DNA of 64,000 bases from Paramoeba atlantica (lineage: Eukaryota > Discosea), in contig CDRNVI010000005.1 in assembly GCA_977017575.1 (NCBI GenBank), positions 62,001 to 126,000 of the forward strand, in the 5' to 3' direction. The notes below the pieces were generated by a model. It was not told the DNA's origin, made no database searches, and was given only the letters and a program-made list of their open reading frames with translations. Below, one piece after another: positions 1 through 10,947 of the stretch (the stretch's first letter is position 1; every line of letters begins with the position of its first letter). The position numbers and the translations under genes are program-made.

Positions 1-2
1 CG

Positions 3-2267
3 CGGCACTGCAAATTTCGTACACACGCATCCGATAACCCTCAGGATCCTTCCCGTGAGGTGAACGACTCCCCCAACCCTACCACAAACGCCGCTGTGAT
101 GCCTGAACGCCCCCCCGGTACGAACCCTAATGATCGGCCCGATCAGATGGAGGATGTTGACAACTTGCTGCCGACCTTATCTTCTGTGTGCGCACTGCCG
201 GTGATTACGAGCAAGGATATCCCTTATTGCTGCAGGGCTGAATGGGCACGAGTACTCACTTCCTGCTTGATGGCAGCCACGCTAGATAACACACTCGAGG
301 CGTGGACTCTCCTTGCGATGCTTCCGAAATGTGTCCTTCCGGCCCCCCGCCGTGGAGGCAGTAAGAACAAAACCTCTTATGCGTCCTACGTCCGAAAATG
401 TCTTTCCAGATGGAACCAAAAGGAGTACATACCACTCTGGAGTGAAGCAATCGCCAGTCTACAGCGCAAACGCAAATCCCCGGCGCAATCACTAGGCCCT
501 CTTTTATTTTCTCTCGTCGCGAAGGAACTATTTACGGAAATCAAGAAGGCAGCCCCAAGGCTTGACTTAAACATGTGGTTCTTGGACGATGGGGTTCTGT
601 CAGGCAAATCTTCAGACGTCAGGCATGCACTTGACGTAATTGCAGTCGAAGGTTCCAAGTGGGGCTTACATCTCAATGTTGCTAAATGTGAACTCATTAC
701 GAATCCAGCTGCCTCTGACCGATTTGCTCTTTTCCCGGACATTCCTGGTCTGAACAAAAACACAGACGGCAATCTTGACATCTTGGGAAGCCCTATTGGA
801 TCTACAAGCTTTTGTCACCGATACCTATTGGAAAATCCAATCAGTCTCGCTGAGGACTCACTAACAGCAATACAAAAGTTGGATGACCCTCAAGTGGCCC
901 TATCGCTCATTCGTCATTGCACAGGATTTTGCAAAATGGTGTATGCTCTACGCACGACACCTACCGCGGAGCTACAAGACCTTTGCGAACGCCTGGACCG
1001 AGCAGTCCAAAACACGACGGAGCGCTTTATCGGTCCTTTGGGTGAATCGGCTCGACGACAGGCACAACGAGACAAACGACACGGAGGATTAGGGTTGAGG
1101 TCCGCTGCAACACACGCCACATCAGCATACGTATCTTCTGTAGCCTTTGCGTCTGCAAATGACCGTTGGGACCCCGCGCAAGCTGAGAGTTTTGAATTCG
1201 CAGTACGGGACGTCAATAGGCGCGCGGGCTATAACTTCGTTTCAAATATCGGGAGAATTCCAAAGCCCTCGTCCTCCCCACCTGAACAGTTGAACCCAGA
1301 GACAGCAAACTCCGACAATATCATCCCGGACGAAAGAATCCCAGAAGTTTTGCACCCCGACGACGCAGACCCTGAAGCCTCTCGCCCCGTACTGGTAATC
1401 CCGCGACAACGGGAATTAAGCCAGGCGATTTCAGCATCCCAATACTTGGCAGACTATAAAAAAGCAGATGACAAAACCAGAGCCCGATGGGTATCCCAAA
1501 CGGGAGAAGGGGCATCGGAGTGGGCCTTTGTGATTCCATCGAAGACCAGTGGTTTCGCTTTCACTTCCGCCGAGTTTCACACTCTGACGCGATGGTGGCT
1601 AGGGGAAAAAATTTACCCCAAGGCAAGACCCTGCCCTATGGACAAATGTGGGCTCCCGCTAGGCCCTGAGGGGGACCATGCACTTTCCTGCAAGAGTGGG
1701 CATGGTATCATCACTCGCCACAACGCTCTTGCCAGACAGTTTGCCTGAGACTGCACAAATGCCGGGCTTACAACGAAGCGCGAAGTAAGCCTGCATAACA
1801 CGGGCCCTGGCGGCGGTCTGACGCGACCGGCGGACGTATTTATCTCAAGTTTTCGAGCGGGCCAGGGCCTTGTAATGGATTTCGCTGTCACACACGTCCA
1901 GCAAACGAAATATACGGATCTAGTCCGTGATGCTAGCGTGGTTTCAGCTGGATCCTTTGCGGAAAGATACGCAACGGAACACAAGCAGAAACAACGAGAA
2001 GAAGCCGCCGCAGCCAAACTCCGATTTGCGGCCATGGCCGTAGAATCATACGGCTCATGGTGCCCCAGCGCTATGGCAGTGATCCGTGACGTGGCAATTG
2101 AGCACTCAATGCACTCCGGTAACCTATCCAAAAAAGAAGCCTTACATCGACTTCTTGCTGGCTTGAACGTCACTTTAATGCGGTCACAGGCACGTATGAT
2201 GGTGCTAAGATCCCCACCGACACCTGACCCAGCCCTGATAGGCTATGGCGATATGGAAGTGGTGTAG
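3..2267 (+). pseudogene. LINE A1 ORF, 5' part outside window, internal deletion and one stop
   Basis: Family A non-LTR retrotransposon polyprotein. It is open from the window edge, starting inside the N-terminal zinc-finger region (HCKFRT matches HCRFRT of A5). Compared with A9, about 275 residues are missing near position 490: the sequence jumps from KRKSPAQS to LGPLLFSLV, removing the first reverse-transcriptase motifs. The catalytic motif reads FLDDG. The CPMDKC...H...C knuckle is present. An in-frame TGA at 1746-1748 interrupts the C-terminal nuclease region, and the same frame continues to 2267 with RPADVF and LVMDFAVTH, the PD-(D/E)XK-like core. It cannot make an active enzyme. The structured 3' UTR follows. 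Confidence 0.85.
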
Positions 2268-2715
2268 TTCCATCCTCTCTTGCATCCTCTGGTCCGGATG
2301 TTGGTCGAGTCGACAGAGTCTATACTCACGCCTAGCCCGCGAGGGCTAGGTACTCCAAGTGAGGTAGTACACGGGTAGTGAATCTCCTCCCCGTCGGCCA
2401 GCATCCTGTTTCGCGACCGTGTCGCTGTCGACACAGGCCCGCGCCTGCGCCCTCCTGTATAACAAGGGAAGGGTCCACAAGTCAGGCCGTGGAGAGGTCG
2501 AAAGACCCGGTCCGGAACGCGCGAATGGATTGGGCGTGGATTGCTTGTTTTAATTTTTACTGTTTTTCTTGTTTGTAGTATATACTTAGGGGAGACTAAA
2601 TTGCTAGTTTTGGGCTGAGAAAAAAGGTACATCTGTGGAAAGAAAAAGAATTGCTAATTTGATTGCTTGTTTTCAACTCGTATCCCCCCCCCAAAAAAAA
2701 AACAAAAAAAAAAAT
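2268..2715 (+). repeat. LINE A1 3' UTR with structured RNA core and A-rich tail
   Basis: The 3' UTR holds a structured core at 2291-2530. An outer stem pairs GGATGTTGG with CCAGCATCC, an inner hairpin is CCTAGCCC-GCGA-GGGCTAGG, a hairpin at 2419-2434 pairs GTGTCG with CGACAC, and GGTC-GAAA-GACC has a GNRA-type loop. A low-complexity tail (type I: TTAGGGGAGACTAAATTGC, then a TTTGATTGCTTG motif) leads to a C-run and A-run at 2684-2715. The core recurs in most family A copies and is probably read by the reverse transcriptase during target-primed reverse transcription. Confidence 0.75.
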
Positions 2716-2747
2716 CCCCCCCGCAATGGTTGAAAGGGAAGATCCCT

Positions 2748-3596
2748 CGCCAGCGAGACATTAGCTACGCGATCGCGGCCCACGATTTCTCCCAATCATA
2801 CGAAATGTCAGATGTGCGGACACGAGCACGATGGATATCTCAGTGCGGTAAAGGGGCAAGCAGCTGGGCTTTTGTAACCCCGTCTAAGGACATGGGGTAT
2901 TCCTTTACCCCTACAGCATTTCGAACCTTGGCCCGTTGGTGGTTAGGGATCGATGTTTACCCTGAAGAAGGGAAGTGTCCTATGCCGAAATGCCCTCTTC
3001 CACTCGACACAAAAGGGGACCACGCATTGTCTTGCAAGCACGACAACGGAATTATCGCGAGGCACAATGCCGTGGCAGATCAGTTCACGGACCTTTGCAG
3101 CAGAGCCAAACTGGCCCCACAACGGGAGAAAAGTCTTGGCAACAGAGGCCCAGGGGGGGCCCTCACCAGACCTGGCGACGTATACCTGCGCAGTCTTTTC
3201 TTGGGGAATCCCATCGTGCTTGACTTCGCGGTCACCCATGCTCAGCAACTAAAATATACGGACAAAGTCCGGAACGCTAGCTGGGTAACCGCGGGGTCGT
3301 TTGCCGAGCATTATTCCTCCATGGAGAAGGGTAGGCAGCGCCGGGAAGCCGTTGACGCCGGGTGTGACTTTACGGCCATGGTGGTCGAAAGCTATGGCGC
3401 CTGGAGCCCCAGTGCTTCAGCAGTGATCTGCAAAGTTGGGGAACGTCTCTCACATGCCTCGTATGGGTTATTGACAGAGGGGGAAGCCACGAGCAGAATC
3501 TTTACGGAGCTGAACGTCACCCTCATGCGCCTTCAGGCGCGCATGATGGTTACTCGTTTACTTCCTGAGGATCCGCTCTCTCCTACGGAGGTGTAA
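2748..3596 (+). pseudogene. LINE A2, 5'-truncated, C-terminal nuclease region
   Basis: Open C-terminal part of a family A LINE, beginning at PRQRDISYAIAAHDFS directly after the A-run of A1. It keeps the WWLG region, the knuckle CPMPKC...GDHALSC, RHNAV, RPGDVY and IVLDFAVTHAQQ, the putative metal-binding positions of the restriction-like endonuclease. The reverse transcriptase is absent. The upstream ATG at 2667 lies in tail sequence and is not the natural start. This looks like a typical 5'-truncated insertion starting in the A-tail of the preceding copy. Confidence 0.82.
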
Positions 3597-4129
3597 ACGT
3601 TCGTAAACGTCGACCGCGCCCCTTTTGGCACGGGAACACGTTTGCGCCCATGAAGAGCTGGTCGGGATGCTGGTCGAGTCGACAGAGTCTATACTCACGC
3701 CTAGCCCGCGAGGGCTAGGTACCCCAAGTGAGGTAGTACACGGGTAGTGAATCTCCTCCCCGTCGGCCAGCATCCTGTTTCGCGACCGTGTCGCTGTCGA
3801 CACAGGCCAGCGCCTGCGCCCTCCCATATAACAAGGGAAAGGTTCACAAGTCAGGCCGTGGAGAGGTCGAAAGACCCGGTCCGGAACGCGCGAATGGATT
3901 GGGCATAAATTGCTTCTTTTTATTATTATTGTTATCAAAATCATAAATACTGTAACTTAAGGCAGGTTGAATTATTAGTTTTGGGCTACAACATGTGAAA
4001 TTACTAATTTGATTGCTTGCTTACAAATCATATACCCCACCCCAATGGACCTACTTGGTTCGTCTACGGAGTAAAAATATAGAGGCAATGCCGCGTTTTA
4101 TACTTCTCCCCCCCTATTTATTACAAAAA
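3597..4129 (+). repeat. LINE A2 3' UTR, structured core with tail type II
   Basis: The structured core runs at 3658-3905: outer stem 3665-3677 with 3763-3775, and the hairpin CCTAGCCC-GCGA-GGGCTAGG. Tail type II follows, with AACTTAAGGCAGGTTGAATT, then CAATGGACCTACTTGG and a CT-rich end. It finishes in an A-run at about 4125. Tail type II differs from the type I tail of A1, so the core has been combined with several tails. Confidence 0.72.
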
Positions 4130-4258
4130 AAAAATATATATATATATACTTAGGGGGGATTAAATTGCTAGTTTTGGGCTGAGAAAAAAGGTACATCTGT
4201 GGAAAGAAAAAGAATTGCTAATTTGATTGCTTGTTTTCAAAAAAAAAAAAAAAAAAAT
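4130..4258 (+). repeat. Truncated family A tail fragment (type I) plus A-run
   Basis: Only the last ~110 bp of a type I tail is present (TTAGGGGGGATTAAATTGC to TTTGATTGCTTGTTTTC), ending in a 19-bp A-run. It is a severely 5'-truncated retrocopy lodged between two other insertions. The same fragment recurs at 10020-10137. Confidence 0.65.
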
Positions 4259-4704
4259 CTCACGCCTAGTCCGCCAGGTCTAGGTACTCCAAGTGAGGTA
4301 GGACAAGGGCTGGGAACTTTGTTCCTCCCCGTCGGCCAGCATCATGCTCCGCGACCGTGCCGCTGTCGGCACAGGCCCATTGCTTGCGCCCTCTCGTACA
4401 ACAAGAGAAGGGTTAACAAGGCAAGCTGGGAGAGGTCGAAAGACCCGGTCCGGAACGCGCGAATGGTTAGGGGAAAGTCTGCCCCTCCTAGCAGAGGGAG
4501 ACCTCACCCTCCCTGGAAAGCTGAAAAGATTGGTAAAGGGAAGTGGGTAAGATGGGAAAGCATATATTTACTAGTTTTATATTTTGCTCGTTTCCAAAAT
4601 GGGGGGAAGTGAGGGAAAGAAGTTGAGCAAGTAGGAAAGTAAGTGAGAAAGTCATACCGTACATACAAAAAAAAAAAAAACGTTGTCTTAATAAAAAAAA
4701 AAAA
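4259..4704 (+). repeat. Truncated family A 3' UTR (tail type III)
   Basis: Starts inside the structured core at CTCACGCCTAGTCCGCC, so the outer 5' stem strand is missing. It keeps the hairpin GTGCCG-CTGT-CGGCAC and the GGTC-GAAA-GACC hairpin. Tail type III (TTTTATATTTTGCTCG, then GGGGGGAAGTGAGGG) ends in an A-run with one CGTTGTCTTAATAAAAAA unit. It has no coding sequence. A duplicate lies at 10138-10618. Confidence 0.68.
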
Positions 4705-4836
4705 GGTAATATGTACTTAGGGGAGACTAAATTGCTAGTTTTGGGCTGAGAAAAAAGATACATCTGTGGAAAGAAAAAAGAATTGCTAATTTGATTGCTT
4801 GTTTTCAACTCGTAAAAAAAAAAAAAAAAAAAAAGT
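4705..4836 (+). repeat. Truncated family A tail fragment (type I) plus A-run
   Basis: Second minimal type I tail fragment (TACTTAGGGGAGACTAAATT to TTTTCAACTCGT), ending in a ~22-bp A-run. In the duplicated unit (10619-10741) the equivalent A-run joins directly to the GCGGCGACGGGGAG segment. In this copy a further insertion (4837-5393) sits exactly at the A-run. Confidence 0.65.
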
Positions 4837-5393
4837 AGCCCTCGTGGGATAATCGTTTCCTAACCACACCGTTGTCGGCACAGGCCCACGTTAGCGCCCT
4901 CGGAAACAACTGATCTGGAAGCTGGTCGAGTCGACAGAGTCTATGCTCACGCCTAGCTCGCCGAGGGCTAGGTACCCCAAGTGAGGTAGTACACGGGTAG
5001 TGAATCTCCTCCCCGTCGACCAGCTTCCTGTTTCGCGACCGTGTCGCTGTCGACACAGGCCCGCGCCTGCGCCCTCCCATATAACAAGGGAAGGGTCCAC
5101 AAGTCAGGCCGTGGTGAGGTCGAAAGACCCGGTCCGGAACGCGCGGATGGATTGGGCGTGGATTGCTTCCTTTTTTATTATTATTGTTATCAGAATCATA
5201 AATAACTTAAGGCAGGTTGAATTACTAGTTTTGGGCTACAACATGTGAAATTGCTAATTTGATTGCTTGTTTACAAATCATATACCCCCCCAATGGACCT
5301 TCATGGTTCATGTATTGGGTAATATAGAGGCAATGCCGCGTTTCATACTTCTCCCCCCTTATTAATCGAAAAATAAAAAAAAAAGCGGCGACG
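4837..5393 (+). repeat. Short family A 3'-UTR insertion, present in one of two duplicates
   Basis: A 5'-truncated 3' UTR with core (outer stem 4917-4929 with 5016-5028; hairpin GTGTCG/CGACAC) and a type II tail ending in an A-run. It is absent from the otherwise matching unit at 10619-10870, so it inserted into the A-run after, or was lost since, the duplication. Its outer stem carries a compensatory T-A to A-T change against A2. Confidence 0.7.
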
Positions 5394-5510
5394 GGGAGAA
5401 CTAGACGACGGAGGCCTCTGAGAGAGGAGAACGACACAGTGCAGGAAAACGATGTATCGGAAGACAAACAGTCGAATTTGCTGGATAAGCAAAAAAAAAA
5501 ACGATAAAGA
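5394..5510 (+). other. Unidentified short segment ending in an A-run
   Basis: Segment from GCGGCGACGGGGAGAACTAG to GGATAAGC followed by 11 A. It shows no open frame of note and matches no other family here except its duplicate at 10742-10869. It behaves like the truncated 3' end of a polyadenylated RNA. A partial SL copy (ACGATAAAGAT) follows directly. Confidence 0.4.
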
Positions 5511-5549
5511 TTTATTTAACGATAAAGATACAGTTTCTGTACCTTGTTG
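5511..5549 (+). other. Spliced-leader-derived 5' end of LINE A3
   Basis: Carries TTTAACGATAAAG and the core ACAGTTTCTGTACCTTGTTG, the conserved 3' half of kinetoplastid-type spliced leaders. It is followed by a 39-bp leader to the ATG at 5589. No GT splice donor follows, so this is not an SL RNA gene. It is the spliced leader copied into DNA from a trans-spliced LINE mRNA. A second partial copy (ACGATAAAGAT) lies just upstream at about 5500. Confidence 0.82.
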
Positions 5550-5588
5550 AATTTTTTACGTAGTATTCTCTCGGGGCCCAGCTCTTTT

Positions 5589-8500
5589 ATGACGCAAACC
5601 AATACTCCTCAGAGCCCCGCACGCTCGAACGAGGACCACCCCTCATTCCATATGAGTGCAAAGGAAGGAACTCTCAGCGTAGGCGCTCTCGCCGACGAAG
5701 AACGTGCGCACTCTCTCGGCAGTTGGGACCAATTCCAAGGAAACAAGCATTTGATTCGCGCTGTCAGCACATACGACGAACAACTCTACACTACACCAAT
5801 CCCGGCGAATATTCCTAAGGAATGGTTGGAACGCGCACGTCACATCTCCCAGGAAAAGGAAACCCCAGACACGGGCCACGTAGAGGCCGAAGACGAGGAG
5901 ATGCAGCACTGTGGAGTGAGAAGGCAGAAAATTACTCACGAGGCTACACCCACATCAAAGATCCCCGATGAAGCTCGGACGCTCAAATCCGCAGTGAAGG
6001 ATGCTCTTTCCCACCAAGGTCGAAACACTTCCCCATCGAAAGGAGTGACCAAAGCGGACTCGCGCTCGTCAAGGCGAACACCGGAGCCCCGGACATATTT
6101 CTCTTCACCGCGACACGCCGCAAACCAAAATAACTTCGCTGAAAAGACACAAACAAGAGAAGAGACTCGGGAATGTCCGGCCATGGGATGCACTTGGAGA
6201 AGTCTGCCGCACGGAGGGTCTTGGCAAGCGTTTTATAACCACGTCGCGTGTCGCCACGGAAACGGAGTTCCCGCTACCTGGTGGGATGCAGAAGGCCGAT
6301 TTCTTTGCAACTTATGCGGGCGCCATTATGACATCAACAAAAGGGAAGCTCATCCACAAGCCTGCAAAGGGAACGTTGCGAACCCCCAAATCCCATCGCG
6401 CGCAGCACACTCGAGCGACCCAAGCCACCTTCCGGGGACTCAAACTCATCACTCTGAACTTCCCTCGCTATCCTCTATCTGCACGCTGCGCCTGAACACT
6501 TGCAAGGACGTGCCTCCACGTTGCCGTCAACTGTGGGGAGAAATTATCACCAAAGCAGCCCAAAACGCAGTCACCGAAAACTCTACAGCCGCGTAGACCC
6601 TATTCGCCATGCTCCCCAAGTGCTTACTACCCGCCCCACACCGAGGAGGACGTAAGAACCACACAACTTACGCATCATACGTCCAGAAGTGCATGAACCG
6701 ATGGCTCGCGCAAGATTATGTCTCCCTATGGAATGAAGCAGTAGACAACGCACTCAAGAAACAATCTGTAGCCCCTACAACCGTTCACGACGAAGAGGAA
6801 AAGGCAGCTATCCGAGCAGAGCTTCTAGCTCGACAAGGCGAGTACTCTAGGGGTATGGCTGCACTCACGGCGGATGCTATGGCGCCTGACGACGAAGATA
6901 CACTCCTCAAACTTCAGAGCAAGCACCCGCCCCGACATCCAGACAGTGACATCATCGACTATACGCCTCCGCCCACAGCGCCCCCAATAATGGATGAACC
7001 CGTGGTAGCGAAAACTATCAAGAGCTTTCACCGGGGTTCCTCGTCCGGAACCATGGGTTTACGACCCGAGCACTTGCAAGCTGTACTCCTGGCGCACGTA
7101 GATAACACCGTGAAACCCCTTACTGCCCTTAAAAACCTCGTGAATCATCTACTAGCCGGGAAAGCACCCCTAGAGGTACAACCATATTTTGCGGGAGCCA
7201 GACTTTGCGCGCTTGAAAAGGGCGAAAATGACGTCCGCCCCATAGCAGCGGGAGAAACGATACGTCGATTGGTAAGCAAAGCGGCTTGCAATGCAGTGAG
7301 GAGCAAAGCCAGGGAATTTTTTAAGGGACTACAGTTCGGCGTCGCGACACCGGCCGGTTCGGAACGAATAATTCACACTTGCCGGCACGCAATGACAATT
7401 CATACGGACAACCCCGACATGGTATTATGTAAAGTCGACCTAAGCAACGCATTCAACAACGTTAGCAGAGCAACTTTCTTGAAACTTGTAGGCGATCATT
7501 TTCCGGAATTGTTCCCCTGGGCTAGCTGGTGCTATACGACAACTAGTGCTTTGACCTATCGTGACCACACACTCCTTTCGGATGAAGGCGTCCAACAGGG
7601 CGATCCCCTGGGACCACTTTTCTTTTCACTGGTCTCCTTGGAATTTGCAAAAGAAATCTATCACCAGGCCGACCTGGACTTGCAGCTATGGTACCTAGAC
7701 GACGGGATTCTCATTGGCAGGGCAGAAGACGTCAGGAATTCGTTGGATACAATCGCCAGAGTAGGTCCGCGATGGGGCCTATATCTGAACATGTCCAAGT
7801 GCGAAATAATCACCCCCCCTGCCTCGGCTAACGTTGTAACCATATTTCCGGACATACCCGATGCCAAAATAAACGTGTGCGGTAACTTTAGTGTCCTAGG
7901 AAGCCCAATTGGGTCCCCTGAGTACTGTACTGAATATCTGCTGACACACGCGGTTGAGCCCGCCGAAATGGCCCTTGATGCCATAACCAGAATCCGGGAC
8001 CCCCAGGTAGCCATGGCGCTAATTCGACAATGTGCTGGATTCTGCAAATTGGTACATGCTCTACGAACGACGCCCCCGCAATCAGTTATGAACCTCTGCA
8101 AGCGGCTCGACGACTTCCTAATGCACGCGGTCGAATCCACTCTATGTCCTTTGCCTCCCTCCGCACGCGCCCAAATTCAGCGCTTGAAAAGACACGGAGG
8201 TTTCGGTTTAAAATCGGCGACCGTGCACGCATCCTCCGCTTACGCCTCCTCTGTAGTTTTCGCGGCGGCCACGGACTCATGGGATGCTTCAGAAGTGGAG
8301 GGCTTTCTACAATCGATTGAAGACGTGAATTCGAAAGTTGGTATCAGTCTACTCGACTCAAACGGACTCGTGCGTTCCATCCCGCGCCATAAATGTGAAG
8401 AACTCTCCCCCAAAGCTCGCTTCACCAAGAGATCTCGCGAGGGAGAAACCAGACATCCCTTTGAACCCGCAAATCCGCCTTCTCTTCCTCGTGACCGCGC

Positions 8501-9455
8501 ATTGCCTCATTCCGAAGACTTTCTACACGATACAAACCCCCTTTACGCATCCGAAGATTGCGTTGACGCGGAGCCACCCGACTGGGCAAGTAATAGCGTC
8601 CCCCGCCAAAAAGACATAAGTTACGCGATCTCTGCCACAGAGTTCTCGCACGCATATGAAAACGCCGACGCCCGGACTCGCGCACGCTGGGCTTCTCAGT
8701 GTGGTAAAGGAGCAAGCAGCTGGGCGTTCGTAACTCCTTCCAGAGACACGGGCCACGCCTTTAACCCCACAGAATTCCGCATCCTATCCCGCTGGTGGTT
8801 AGGTGTGCCCGTGTACGGGGAAGAAGGTACATGTCCCAAGGGGAACTGCACACTCCCATTGGACATACACGGCGATCACGCTCTCACATGCAAGCACGGG
8901 GACGGTATCATCGGCCGTCACAACGCCTTGGCCGATCACTTTGCCGATACTTGCAGTAACGCACGCCTAGCTCCCCAACGGGAAAAAAGCCTCGGGAACC
9001 GGGGCCCCGGAGGCGCTCTGACTAGACCCGGGGACGTCTTCCTTCCGAGTCTCTTCCTCGGGAAACCTATCGTGCTTGACTTCGCGGTCACTCACGCCCA
9101 GCAATCTAAATACACGGACACAGTCCGAAATGCTAGCTGGGTGGCCGCGGGATCCTTCGCAGAGCATTATGCCTCAGAGCAGAAAGTCCGACAACGCCGT
9201 GAATCTGAAGATGCCGGAAGCGACTTCACAGCTATTGTGGTCGAGAGCTATGGCTCTTGGAGTGCCAGTGCTTTAGCCGTTCTCCGGAAGGTTGGAGAAC
9301 GAAGGGCAAAAGCGTCCAACGGTATCTTGACAGACGAGGCCTCTACGCTCCGTCTCGTGACCGACATGAACGTAACATTGATGCGTTGCCAGGCACGCAT
9401 GATGATTACGCGCCTGCCGGCTGTGGACCCTTTGCCCCCTTTAATCGAGCAATAG
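5589..9455 (+). pseudogene. LINE A3 polyprotein, near full length with one amber codon
   Basis: Family A LINE polyprotein of about 1288 codons. I take the ATG at 5589 (MTQTNTPQSP); upstream TTG codons lie in the SL. In order it has a C2H2 pair (CPAMGCTW...H...H, then CNLCGRHY), the conserved AMLPKCLLPAPHRGG block, and RT motifs GSSSGTMGLRPEH, KVDLSNAFN, VQQGDPLGPLF and WYLDDG. A WWLG block, the knuckle CPKGNC...GDHALTC, and the nuclease core RPGDVF...IVLDFAVTH follow. An in-frame TAG at 6594-6596 replaces the tryptophan found in A9 (EAWTLLAMLPKC). A4 shares the same stop, so it predates the duplication. Confidence 0.88.
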
Positions 9456-10019
9456 CACGATGACGGATGTGCAAGATGGACCGCTCAGCCGGAACTCGAA
9501 CAGCTGGTCCGGATGCTGGTCGATGCCGGCAGGGTCTATGCTCACGCCTAGTCCGCCAGGGCTAGGTACTCCAAGTGAGGTAGGACATGGGTAGGGAACT
9601 TTGTTCCTCCCCGTCGGCCAGCATCATGCTCCGCGACCGTGCCGCTGTCGGCACAGGCCCTTTGCTTGCGCCCTCTCGTACAACAAGAGAAGGGTTAACA
9701 AGGCAAGCTGGGAGAGGTCGAAAGACCCGGTCCGGAACGCGCGAATGGTTCGGGGAAAGTCTGCCCCTCCTAGCCGAGGGAGAACTTACCCTCCCTGGAA
9801 AGCTGGTAAGACTGGTAAGGGGAAGTGGGTAAGATGGGAAAGCATATATTTACTAGTTTTATATTTTGCTCGTTTCCAAAATGGGGGGAAGTGAGGGAAA
9901 TAAGTTGAGCAAGTAGGAAAGTAAGTGAGAAAGTCATACCGTACATACAAAAAAAAAAACGTTGTCTTAATAAAAAACGTTGTCTTAATAAAAAACGTTG
10001 TCTTAATATAAAAAAAAAG
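9456..10019 (+). repeat. LINE A3 3' UTR, core and type III tail with 18-bp repeats
   Basis: Structured core at 9509-9755 (hairpin GTGCCG 9639-9644 with CGGCAC 9649-9654) and a type III tail. The end holds three tandem copies of CGTTGTCTTAATAAAAAA between A-runs (9949-10018). The arrangement suggests slippage or repeated short extension at the 3' end. Confidence 0.72.
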
Positions 10020-10741
10020 GTAATATATACTTAGGGGGGATTAAATTGCTAGTTTTGGGCTGAGAAAAAAGGTACATCTGTGGAAAGAAAAAGAATTGCT
10101 AATTTGATTGCTTGTTTTCAAAAAAAAAAAAAAAAAATCTCACGCCTAGTCCGCCAGGTCTAGGTACTCCAAGTGAGGTAGGACAAGGGCTGGGAACTTT
10201 GTTCCTCCCCGTCGGCCAGCATCATGCTCCGCGACCGTGCCGCTGTCGGCACAGGCCCATTGCTTGCGCCCTCTCGTACAACAAGAGAAGGGTTAACAAG
10301 GCAAGCTGGGAGAGGTCGAAAGACCCGGTCCGGAACGCGCGAATGGTTAGGGGAAAGTCTGCCCCTCCTAGCAGAGGGAGACCTCACCCTCCCTGGAAAG
10401 CTGAAAAGATTGGTAAAGGGAAGTGGGTAAGATGGGAAAGCATATATTTACTAGTTTTATATTTTGCTCGTTTCCAAAATGGGGGGAAGTGAGGGAAAGA
10501 AGTTGAGCAAGTAGGAAAGTAAGTGAGAAAGTCATACCGTACATACAAAAAAAAAAAAACGTTGTCTTAATAAAAAACGTTGTCTTAATAAAAAACGTTG
10601 TCTTAATAAAAAAAAAGGTAATATGTACTTAGGGGAGACTAAATTGCTAGTTTTGGGCTGAGAAAAAAGATACATCTGTGGAAAGAAAAAAGAATTGCTA
10701 ATTTGATTGCTTGTTTTCAACTCGTAAAAAAAAAAAAAAAA
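10020..10741 (+). repeat. Duplicate of truncated tail cluster 4130-4836
   Basis: Same order as 4130-4836: type I tail fragment, truncated core with type III tail (10138-10618, now with three CGTTGTCTTAATAAAAAA units), and a second type I tail fragment ending in an A-run at about 10727-10741. It is part of the larger tandem duplication that also produced A3 and A4, but lacks the insertion found at 4837-5393. Confidence 0.7.
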
Positions 10742-10869
10742 AAGCGGCGACGGGGAGAACTAGACGACGGAGGCCTCTGAGAGAGGAGAACGACACAGTG
10801 CAGGAAAACGATGTATCGGAAGACAAACAGTCGAATTTGCTGGATAAGCAAAAAAAAAAACGATAAAGA
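10742..10869 (+). other. Duplicate of unidentified segment 5394-5510
   Basis: Repeats GCGGCGACGGGGAG to the A-run before the SL, apparently identical to 5394-5510. No coding sequence seen. Confidence 0.4.
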
Positions 10870-10908
10870 TTTATTTAACGATAAAGATACAGTTTCTGTA
10901 CCTTGTTG
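10870..10908 (+). other. Spliced-leader-derived 5' end of LINE A4
   Basis: Same SL-derived sequence and same upstream partial copy as A3, shifted by 5359 bp. The LINE ATG follows at 10948. Confidence 0.82.
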
Positions 10909-10947
10909 AATTTTTTACGTAGTATTCTCTCGGGGCCCAGCTCTTTT

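Noticed and set aside
2291-2545. Hammerhead or similar self-cleaving ribozyme in the family A 3' core.
   Set aside because: I find GAAA loops but no CUGANGA box in the required relation; no known ribozyme core could be drawn with confidence.
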